DNA of 10,171 nucleotides from positions 1 to 10,171 of the forward strand of contig MLAK01000849.1 in assembly GCA_001839685.1 (NCBI GenBank), written 5' to 3'. The position numbers were made by a program, and so were the translations under genes. Source of the DNA: Tritrichomonas foetus. Lineage: Eukaryota; Parabasalia; Tritrichomonadida; Tritrichomonadidae. The notes beneath the pieces were generated by a model. It worked only from the letters and a program-made list of their open reading frames with translations. It was not told where the DNA came from and searched no databases. Numbering within the stretch: position 1 is the stretch's first letter; each line of letters starts with the position of its first letter. Positions 1 through 6,476 of the stretch are shown here, piece after piece.

Positions 1-306
1 GCTTCAAAATTTTGATATAGCTCGATGTGATGTCAGTTGCCCCTTAAAGCATAATTTCCAATTGTGATTCATTCCAATGAGCGATTTATGTCTTAGAACT
101 TACTGAGTTAGGTCACTGTTATCATTATAATCAAGAGACCAGGCGATCTTAACAATCGCACAATATGTAGACAAGTGTTCTTTAAGTTGGAAAAGCTTCA
201 TAAATGAAGGTAAAACGTGAAATAAAGAAAATGGATAAAGATTTTGTATTTTTCATTTTTTTATTTTTTTTTTCTTTTTTGATAGAATTGCCAAAATACT
301 TCTAAT
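1..306. other. Intergenic DNA downstream of the Myb gene
   Basis: I see no gene here. The notable content is a long T-rich tract at about 249-280. Read on the minus strand it is an A-rich stretch containing AATAAA (260-265), just beyond the Myb stop codon. It could contribute to 3' end formation of the Myb transcript, but tracts like this are common in A/T-rich intergenic DNA. Confidence 0.6.
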
Positions 307-309
307 TTA
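306..309 (-). promoter_or_regulatory. UAAA motif overlapping the Myb stop codon
   Basis: The minus-strand stop codon TAA (307-309) is followed by A, giving TAAA. In trichomonads the polyadenylation signal is described as UAAA, often overlapping the stop codon. This fits that pattern, but a four-base motif carries little weight alone. Confidence 0.35.
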
Positions 310-1341
310 AAAATATGGGTTCAAATCAGCATATATTTGGTCCAATTCGTTCCATGCATCATGGTTGAAGAATCCTTCTGAGAAATCATTTGCAAGAAAT
401 TGAAAGCTTTCATCATCAAATTGGAGCAAAGGGATTTCGATGCTCTTGACTGGGATGTTTTTTGCTTCCATTTGGGCTGGAAGAATCGGAGTTGCGATTG
501 GATGATCAGATTTGGGGTTAGTTGCACTTGAGCTGCTGTTGCTGACGGACTCTTCAGCAGTGGAAGAAGCGATGGCAGCTTCCTGAGTAGAAGTAAAATT
601 TGTGCTTGTGGACATTACTTCGGTGATCTTTTTTTCGAATTCTTCAGAATGGTTTGGAATGTCACGTCGGCACAAGTAATTCCAACGGTTTTTGACAGCG
701 GTTGTTGAACGGCCGGGAAGGCTCTTGCTGATGATGGACCAGCGATTTCCAAGATCGGCCTGCTTGTGGAGCAAGATGAGGTCCTCCTGAGGTGTCCACT
801 CTTCGCGGAGGATGGATGGCGACATGTGGCTGAGCCATCTTTCGCGGCATTGCTTTCCAGTACGGCCAGGGACGTGGGTTGCAACATCGCGCCAACTTTC
901 TGTGCCGAACTCTTCGATGGCCTTTGCGAGAAGTGCATCTTCGCTTGCTGTCCACTTGTTCTTTTTGGTGCCGCCGACATTTCTTGGAAGGGAGCTGCGT
1001 GGCTTTTCGCGGGCCCATTGGGCGCTGATTGAGTCAACAAGATTGACTGGCTTGTTCACACTTGCTGCAGAGTTGTCAACTGTTGAGATGCCATTTTGTG
1101 ATGTGATGGAGTTGCATTTTGGCATAAGGTGAAAAGAGGTGATTTGATTTTCCAAGTTGCCTTGCATGCCTTGGAAGTTGTTGTTGTTACTGTGATTGTC
1201 TGTGTTGGGAATTTGGTAGTTTATGGAGGCGTTTAAGTTAAGGGTGTTAGAGACTGGTGATCCAGTGAGTGATTCTGGAGAGCTTGGTGGGAATGAATAT
1301 TCATAATTGTTCTTGGGTCCCGCTTTAAAAGAGCAGAACAT
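307..1341 (-). CDS. R2R3-type Myb-like DNA-binding transcription factor
   Basis: The 344-residue protein has two tandem Myb repeats and probably acts as a nuclear sequence-specific DNA-binding regulator. Repeat 1 (about 127-174) has its tryptophans at 130, 150 and 169. Repeat 2 (about 179-226) has them at 182, 201 and 220, so all six core Trp are present. The segment GRTGKQCRERW (159-169) matches the recognition-helix region of c-Myb R2, including its conserved Cys (here C165). This is longer than the small Myb proteins best studied in Trichomonas. The N-terminal 120 residues are Asn/Ser-rich, with two Ser-Pro sites (21-22 and 28-29). Residues 248-275 are Ser/Thr-rich, and residues 305-344 are acidic and aromatic. 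The start is the first ATG of the frame. No good initiator sits next to it; the nearest TCACA (minus strand, 1414-1418) is about 75 bases upstream. The Myb core looks richer in G/C than the rest of the window. Family assignment is firm; target genes are unknown. Confidence 0.93.
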   Translation of the reverse strand: MFCSFKAGPKNNYEYSFPPSSPESLTGSPVSNTLNLNASINYQIPNTDNHSNNNNFQGMQGNLENQITSFHLMPKCNSITSQNGISTVDNSAASVNKPVNLVDSISAQWAREKPRSSLPRNVGGTKKNKWTASEDALLAKAIEEFGTESWRDVATHVPGRTGKQCRERWLSHMSPSILREEWTPQEDLILLHKQADLGNRWSIISKSLPGRSTTAVKNRWNYLCRRDIPNHSEEFEKKITEVMSTSTNFTSTQEAAIASSTAEESVSNSSSSATNPKSDHPIATPILPAQMEAKNIPVKSIEIPLLQFDDESFQFLANDFSEGFFNHDAWNELDQIYADLNPYF

Positions 1342-3436
1342 TTATCGAACAAGTATAAAAATGGCACTTTTCTGCAATTTTCTTAAATATTTCAATAAGG
1401 ACATCAGAAAAATTGTGAATAAAATCTTGCTAATTTGTGAAGAAGCAACTAAATAAACAATGTTCTGAACAACAGATTTTCCAAGAAAATAAATGGTGAT
1501 AAACAAAAAAGATTGAAAATATATGAGTGTGTAATTTATATAGATTAATCTAGTACCTATAAATATATATAAAACTAGTATGAGAATACATATTTCTAGT
1601 AGTTAGTATTTTTTCTTTTGGAATAGCGAGATATTTTTGATATAAAAAAAGAGTAGGAATAAAAATTTTTGAAATTATCATTTTGTGTAAAAAAAATTTT
1701 TAGCGTAACAATGGTTCTAAAAAGGAATATATTGAAGAATTATCGAATAATGATGATAAATTTCTTCATTGATATCTGTGACTTTTTGATAATTGACCGA
1801 TTGGCCAATATCATTGAATCAATAATCGAATTGAAAAATTGACTAAAAAGGATAGTGCAATAACCGAAAATTTCTGAGATTTTGAATGTCTCTCAATTAT
1901 TTTCTATTCTCGTGACCAGGTGAAGTGATATCAAATTTCGTTCATTGAAAATATATTTTGCTTACAAAAAGTTAATAAATTTCAATGGAATGATATAGAT
2001 GAAAACAGATTCTGTGTGGTTCTCATAAATTACTAAATTTGTAATAGTTATATAGAACTTTTTAAAATAAAATGTTAATTATTGTCTGAATTTGCGTTTT
2101 TTCCGAAATATGCAAACAATTTTGAGTCCATTAGCATGAAGCTTCTTACCCCTATGTTGGTATCTATAGATTTTAAAACTGTTGTGGTTGCATTTCTATT
2201 GGAGAATAAAATTTTCCCCAAATAAGTATCACTTCACTTCGAGTAGTGTTATTTCAAAATATTTCTATGGTTTATAATCAACGTTCTTGTTCGTCATGTA
2301 TTGTCTATAATACAGAAAAAAATAAATTTTTAGCCTTTTGGTTAATAAAATTTCCAGACTATAATGAAATTTTGAATATTCGTTCCATCACATTATTTTG
2401 ATAGATTTCGACTAAAATATTCTTGTGATTCCTTTCGAAAACCCTCCTTTTTTGAAGTCTTTATAACCAAGAGGCAATTTTTTAAAAATACCGTCGCATA
2501 GTTAATCTTTCAGAATAGCGTTATTTCTCAAATCACTAGGTCTAAGATGCTTCTTTATTATTTCCAATCTAGAAAAATCATCATTTTTGATAAAAAAGAG
2601 ACAAAACGATGAGTAATTATTATCACATCATTGTTCTACTTTTAATGAACTTCATTAAGATGCATAAATCATGAGCGCTTCAAGGTGGATTACATTCCCC
2701 CAATGTTACACTCTGTGTCCAACATCAAATCGAAATGACAAGTAAGTGGTTACATTTATCGAGTTAATTTTGAAATGAAGTCTGTTTGGCTTATCATTGA
2801 CCCAAATACATTCGTCAACAAGTTTGTTCCTTCAGCGTGATGATTTATGTGTGAGAACCTCTCTGAAGTCTGATGCATAATTAACACTCTGACCTTTTAC
2901 TAGGACACTAACACCAGGCAGTTGAACATTTAGCTTCTTTCAAATCCCCTTTAAGTTATATCAATCCTCTTTTCCAATCAAAACAAATTCGAGCCGCAAA
3001 ACTCTCCATGTTATGATTCTTGACGACCCAATTCGAGGAACGATTATTTTTTATTCGAGATCCATAACTAAACACTTCTTTTTTTACTTTTATTTTTAAC
3101 TTTATTATTAACATCATTTTTCAGGCTTCAGAATTGTGCCATTAATAAACGTATGTTATGACACATTTATGTATGATTATCTTTGTTGTTTGATTTGACC
3201 CATGTCACAATTCTGAGTCCTATCACTTTATAAAATAGATCAGAATGGCCATTTTCAAAAATAGCTCTAATCGTCATTTCAATAACACCAGAAGAAAAAG
3301 CATAACGAAGATAAAAAAAGAGAATTAAGATTGAGCAAGATAACATATATCAATATAAAGTTTGAGGATTCGAGTTTCATAAATGAAATCTTAAAGTAAT
3401 TCATAATTTACACAAGAAAGAGAAAAAAGAAACTCG
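1342..3436. other. Long intergenic region (about 2.1 kb) without a supportable gene
   Basis: No reading frame here combines an ATG, useful length and recognisable sequence. Most of it is A/T-rich with scattered A and T runs. The part at about 2670-3060 looks visibly less A/T-rich than its flanks and holds only short open frames. One imperfect inverted repeat lies at 3124-3220 (listed separately). The proximal part, next to 1342, should contain the Myb promoter, but I cannot point to a definite element. Confidence 0.6.
3124..3220. repeat. Imperfect inverted repeat, possible stem-loop
   Basis: TCAGAATTGTG at 3128-3138 is exactly complementary to CACAATTCTGA at 3206-3216, with 67 bases between the arms. 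Beyond a two-base mismatch, GG at 3124-3125 pairs with CC at 3219-3220. By rough estimate an 11-bp pair at this spacing may arise by chance in 10 kb of such A/T-rich DNA, so its significance is doubtful. No transposase or other protein gene is associated with it. Confidence 0.3.
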
Positions 3437-3442
3437 AAAAAA
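3437..3442 (-). terminator. Pol III T6 terminator of the left tRNA-Ile
   Basis: Reading the minus strand, one base separates the tRNA 3' end from a run of six T. This is a standard RNA polymerase III stop. A second T6 run lies eight bases further on (3423-3428) and could serve as a backup. The right-hand tRNA copy has the same two runs at the same spacing. Confidence 0.8.
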
Positions 3443-3443
3443 G

Positions 3444-3516
3444 TGGTCCCGCAGGGACTCGAACCCTAGACCTTTGCGTTATCAGCACAACGCTCTACCG
3501 ACTGAGCTACGAGACC
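3444..3516 (-). tRNA. tRNA-Ile with anticodon GAU (left copy)
   Basis: This 73-base intron-less tRNA folds into a full cloverleaf. The acceptor GGTCTCG pairs with CGGGACC (one G-U), the D stem is GCTC/GAGC, the anticodon stem is TTGTG/CGCAA, and the T stem is TAGGG/CCCTG. The anticodon loop CTGATAA places GAU at 3483-3481, which reads AUU and AUC isoleucine codons. The A box (TAGCTCAGTCGG, about 3509-3498) and B box (GGTTCGAGTCC, 3465-3455) match Pol III internal promoters. The terminal ACCA only looks like an encoded CCA: its two Cs close the acceptor stem and the last A is the discriminator. Overall sequence resembles eukaryotic tRNA-Ile, but position 34 is G where the common eukaryotic form has A. 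It is identical over its whole length to the copy at 9626-9698 and is divergent from the kinase gene. Confidence 0.96.
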
Positions 3517-3585
3517 TACCTACGTTCAGAAAATCGAGAATAAGCTTCACTACATAGCGAGTTAATAAATCACAAAATCGGAGAC

Positions 3586-3596
3586 CGTTTAAAAAA
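3586..3596 (+). promoter_or_regulatory. CGTTTAAAAAA element upstream of the kinase initiator
   Basis: This 11-base string lies 12 bases before the TCACA initiator. The same string recurs at 5318-5328, shortly upstream of the beta-helix gene start. It is absent at similar distance from the ankyrin and Myb starts. A shared core-promoter element is possible, but two occurrences are weak support and A-runs are frequent here. Confidence 0.25.
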
Positions 3597-3608
3597 TTTA
3601 TCTCTCAG

Positions 3609-3613
3609 TCACA
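3609..3613 (+). promoter_or_regulatory. Initiator (Inr) TCACA of the kinase gene
   Basis: TCACA matches the trichomonad initiator consensus TCAYW, in which transcription starts at the A. It directly abuts the kinase ATG at 3614. The implied start at 3611 would leave a 5' leader of only three bases. Very short leaders are characteristic of trichomonad messages, which also supports the chosen ATG. Confidence 0.55.
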
Positions 3614-5077
3614 ATGAGTGATCCTATGAAAAGATATAAAGACCGTCGCCAAATCGGTAAAGGCAGTTACGGAAAAGTCTATTTAATGCGAGATACTCAA
3701 ACAAATGAATTAGTCGTCGTTAAAACCATCCCCATCAAATCCAAAGATACAAAAAGCAAATCCACCGCACAAAGAGAAGCCAAATTACTCAGAATGATGC
3801 AACATCCAAACATCATCATGTATCTAGACTCGTTTTTCGATTCGCAAGGAGATTTTTGCATCGTCCTCGAATATGCCGACGGCAAAGACCTCCAGAAATA
3901 CCTCGAAACGCACAAACAGATTGCAGAAAAACAAGTTTTACAAATTTTCACGCAAATTATTTTAGGTCTTGATTATATACATTCTCAAAATGTTCTCCAT
4001 CGTGACATCAAAACCGCAAACGTTTTTCTCTTCAGAAAAGGTCTTGTCAAACTTGGTGACTTTGGAATTGCCCGAGAAGTTCAAAATGACGAATTAGCTG
4101 GAACTCTGATTGGAACTCCATATTTTATGTGCCCTGAACTTCTCCGTGGACAGCGTTATGGATTCCCAGCTGACATATGGGCAGCAGGCTGCGTTTTGTT
4201 CGAATTGCTTGCAGGGAAGCATGCATTTACCGGAAAATCGCGAGAAGAACTGTTTGCGAATATTATGAGTGGAAAGATGCCACAAATGCCCACACAATAT
4301 TCTAAACCGTTGATTAATTTGCTTTGTTCGATGCTGAGTCAGGATCCTGCGCAAAGGCCCTCGTGTAAAGATATTCTTGCAACTGACATCATTGGCCAAG
4401 GTCTCGATGCTCTCCAGGCAAAGCTTATGCGACACTTTGGGAGAAGTACTCATTTGGAGAAGCCAATTTCACATTCAAATCATCCATCAAATATTCCAAC
4501 GTCTTCACATTCAAAATCTAAATCAAAATCCAAAGAAAAAGTGACACAATCACCTTCATCTCACTCAAATCACAATAACAGCAACAATAACTATAATAGT
4601 AATAATAATAATAGTAATATAAATCATAACTTTTTAGGAAATATTAGTCCAATTCCTTATATAGAGCTAGAAGAAACTGATGATGATATCGATCAAGGGA
4701 AAATACCAGAGTGGCTTCTTGATAACGAAAGTGTCGCTCAAGATCTCGTCAGACAGAGTCAGCGTCACCTAGAAAAAGATGCAAACAGACTTCTCGGTGT
4801 CATTCGATCTTCTATCACTCGAATATCACTTCGGTCAATCCCAAGCTTCAAAGCAGCTCCCCCGACAATCACTGGAAATTTGAATGAAAGGAAAAAGAGG
4901 CTTGAAGAAGAGGCGAGACTTGGATTAGGTGAAAAATATGAAATTGCTTATAAATTCATACAAAAGCATGGACAAGAAAAAAGAGAAGAGTTAATTTCGA
5001 AACTTAAATTGATTAAAATTCCAGAAAGAGAACTTCGGATGATTGAAACACTAACAGCAATTGAGGCATGTGAATGA
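3614..5077 (+). CDS. NEK-like (NIMA-related) serine/threonine protein kinase
   Basis: The 487-residue protein has an N-terminal kinase domain (about 8-262) with all catalytic parts intact. These are glycine loop GKGSYG (15-20), ATP-binding Lys37, helix-C Glu55, HRDIKTAN with Asp131/Lys133/Asn136, DFG (149-151), a P+1 loop GTPYFMCPE (167-175), Asp187 and Arg248. The HRDIKTANVFL and GTPYFM patterns are typical of NEK kinases, which act in mitosis, centrosome and flagellar biology. The APE motif reads CPE here. After the kinase domain come a Ser/Lys-rich run (about 296-309), an Asn-rich low-complexity stretch (about 314-338), and a conserved-looking tail with a charged, probably coiled-coil helix at about 424-440. 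The gene starts at the first ATG, immediately after a TCACA initiator, and is 97 bp from the divergent tRNA. No intron is apparent. The substrate is unknown. Kinase identity is near certain; the NEK subgroup is strongly suggested by motifs. Confidence 0.95.
   Translation: MSDPMKRYKDRRQIGKGSYGKVYLMRDTQTNELVVVKTIPIKSKDTKSKSTAQREAKLLRMMQHPNIIMYLDSFFDSQGDFCIVLEYADGKDLQKYLETHKQIAEKQVLQIFTQIILGLDYIHSQNVLHRDIKTANVFLFRKGLVKLGDFGIAREVQNDELAGTLIGTPYFMCPELLRGQRYGFPADIWAAGCVLFELLAGKHAFTGKSREELFANIMSGKMPQMPTQYSKPLINLLCSMLSQDPAQRPSCKDILATDIIGQGLDALQAKLMRHFGRSTHLEKPISHSNHPSNIPTSSHSKSKSKSKEKVTQSPSSHSNHNNSNNNYNSNNNNSNINHNFLGNISPIPYIELEETDDDIDQGKIPEWLLDNESVAQDLVRQSQRHLEKDANRLLGVIRSSITRISLRSIPSFKAAPPTITGNLNERKKRLEEEARLGLGEKYEIAYKFIQKHGQEKREELISKLKLIKIPERELRMIETLTAIEACE
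4571..4627 (+). repeat. In-frame AAT/AAC microsatellite coding an Asn-rich linker
   Basis: A run of mostly AAT and AAC triplets, with interspersed AGT, AGC and TAT, codes kinase residues 320-338. It lies between the catalytic domain and the C-terminal tail. Being a multiple of three and outside any folded domain, it could vary in length between strains without destroying the protein. Confidence 0.8.
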
Positions 5078-5097
5078 GAATTCTTCAAATAGATTTG

Positions 5098-5105
5098 TAA
5101 ATAAA
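5098..5105 (+). promoter_or_regulatory. Likely polyadenylation signal of the kinase gene
   Basis: TAAATAAA begins 21 bases after the kinase stop codon. It contains two UAAA tetramers and a canonical AATAAA (5100-5105), and is followed by a T-rich stretch. Either signal type would place the 3' end close to the coding region, as is usual in trichomonads. Confidence 0.45.
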
Positions 5106-5310
5106 TGTTTATGTTTGTTTCCCAAATTTAAAATTTTATTTTTTTAGAAAACTGGATAATATTCTATGCTTTCATGTTATTGTAGATTTTTTTTCTTTGA
5201 AATTATTTCTAAAGAGTTTCCTATAATGTTTCGTCACTCATTCGAGAAATGATTCAAATGAGAGTTTTTATGTCCATTTTTTGAGGTGATATTTGTCCAT
5301 ATGTCCACTA

Positions 5311-5350
5311 TTGAGTACGTTTAAAAAAATAACGTTTTGAGTACGTTTAA
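5311..5350 (+). repeat. Perfect 14-bp direct repeat before the beta-helix gene
   Basis: TTGAGTACGTTTAA occurs at 5311-5324 and again at 5337-5350, a 26-bp period. The second copy ends one base before the ATG of the next gene. A chance match of this length at this spacing is unlikely even in A/T-rich DNA, so this is probably a small local duplication. Whether it acts in the promoter or the leader cannot be told from sequence. Confidence 0.75.
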
Positions 5351-5351
5351 G

Positions 5352-6476
5352 ATGGCTGATTTCACCGCATTCATCCCACATAATGTTACTTTACACGCAA
5401 AATACGCATTAAAAACGAATCTGATTGGTGGCTTTTCCCAAATCTTACTCCCGCTAAGCATAATGTCAATATTTACCTATCGAAAATTCAATTTCCCGAT
5501 AAATACTCGAATTATTCACTTTTCACCTCTCCAAATTCTCGATTGTAAAACGTCCAGCTTTAATATTGAATCGCATTCCTCTTTGATAATAGACAGAACT
5601 GTTTTTTCAAGTAAGTCAAAAACGATAGAAAGTTTTGATGCTCCAAAAGTATCGTTAACGTATTGTACGTTTAGTGAAAGTAAAGAAATACCATTTCGTT
5701 CAGAAGGAACCAAAAAAGTCAAAATTAAATGGAATAATTTTCACGACATTCAAAATAACCGAGCAATATCAATCAAAAAAGTTGATCATGCACATATTGA
5801 AACAAATAATTTTACAAACTTAGTCGGAGCCATTAAATCCCTCAATTCTTATGTAAAAGTTCGTGGTTGCATTTTTGAAAGTAATACTGGCTCCAATGGA
5901 GGTGCTCTTGAATTTATCGACTCGAAAGAAAATATTTCATTTTGCACTTTTTCTCATTGTGAATCTAATCGAGGAGGGGCCATTTTTATTGATGGTGGCT
6001 CATTTTCAGCTGAAAATTCATTGTTCATTCAGAACTATGCAACTTCTGGTGATTCTATTTCTTCTAATGTTGCCATTGTATTAACGAAATGTAATTTTAC
6101 AGGAGATTCATTACATGAAATAATTGCTGATATTACAACATCAACAATCATTGATTCTAATTTCAATTTTGATGATATTCGTGTTCATTTTGGACCACCT
6201 CCAACTTCGACCTTTTCTCCATCACCATCACAATCAAAACTTCCTCTTGAAGAAGAGCCATACTCCGAAGGATGGTCACGAAATACTAAAATTATTGTTG
6301 GTTGTTGTTGTGGAATTGGTGGCGCAATTATCATTGTTGCAATAGTATTCATCGTTGTTGTAAAAGTGCGTGCGGTAAATAACCCCAAAATATATGTTGC
6401 TGAGAAAACTACTGAAAAGCATGCACCCACTGGATCAACTTATGTCAGTAAGACATATTCTCTTTCCAAAAATTAA
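5352..6476 (+). CDS. Pmp-like beta-helix surface protein with one C-terminal membrane span
   Basis: The 374-residue protein looks like a short member of the trichomonad family related to chlamydial polymorphic membrane proteins. Its middle part, about 60-275, has short Asn/Ser/Phe-rich strands expected of a right-handed parallel beta-helix. It carries GGAL (183-186), GGAI (208-211), and two FxxN motifs (175-178 and 225-228). A Pro/Ser/Glu-rich stalk (about 281-305) leads to one strong membrane segment (about 314-337) and a 36-residue, probably cytoplasmic tail. The expected role is a cell-surface adhesin or host-contact protein; this is inferred from the family. The open frame extends upstream to a TTG at 5337, but in a eukaryote the credible start is the ATG at 5352; an in-frame TAA lies at 5322-5324. 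No classical signal peptide is visible; a hydrophobic stretch at about 24-41 might act as an internal one. No good TCAYW initiator is near the start. Confidence 0.82.
   Translation: MADFTAFIPHNVTLHAKYALKTNLIGGFSQILLPLSIMSIFTYRKFNFPINTRIIHFSPLQILDCKTSSFNIESHSSLIIDRTVFSSKSKTIESFDAPKVSLTYCTFSESKEIPFRSEGTKKVKIKWNNFHDIQNNRAISIKKVDHAHIETNNFTNLVGAIKSLNSYVKVRGCIFESNTGSNGGALEFIDSKENISFCTFSHCESNRGGAIFIDGGSFSAENSLFIQNYATSGDSISSNVAIVLTKCNFTGDSLHEIIADITTSTIIDSNFNFDDIRVHFGPPPTSTFSPSPSQSKLPLEEEPYSEGWSRNTKIIVGCCCGIGGAIIIVAIVFIVVVKVRAVNNPKIYVAEKTTEKHAPTGSTYVSKTYSLSKN

Noticed and set aside
321..1132. Open frames overlapping the Myb gene (321-527, 615-1040, 662-1018 minus; 766-1032, 812-1132 plus)
   Set aside because: These are shadows of the Myb coding sequence in other frames. 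They show no recognisable domain, while the 307-1341 frame has a full Myb pair.
2830..2873. Possible C/D-box snoRNA (GTGATGA at 2837-2843, CTGA at 2863-2866 and 2870-2873)
   Set aside because: The CTTCAG/CTGAAG stem overlaps the D-like box instead of flanking it, and the spacing is too short for a normal C/D RNA. No terminal stem fits the other CTGA.
2907..2917. ACTAACACCAG, resembling the trichomonad 3' splice motif ACTAACACACAG
   Set aside because: It is one base short of the motif and lies in gene-free DNA. No GTAYGT donor or flanking exon is found upstream.
3303..3308. TAACGA, a Myb recognition element described in Trichomonas
   Set aside because: A single hexamer 300 bases from the kinase start is expected by chance in 10 kb, and nothing links it to the Myb gene here.
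3697..4453. Minus-strand open frames inside the kinase gene
   Set aside because: They are antisense shadows of an intact kinase domain, with no independent evidence.
5315..5346. GTACGT (twice) as a 5' splice site of an intron at the start of the beta-helix gene
   Set aside because: No ACTAACACACAG-like acceptor follows within a plausible distance, and the downstream frame is open throughout.
5337..5351. Extension of the beta-helix gene to a TTG start
   Set aside because: TTG initiation is a bacterial convention. The genes here are eukaryotic, and an ATG lies five codons downstream at 5352.
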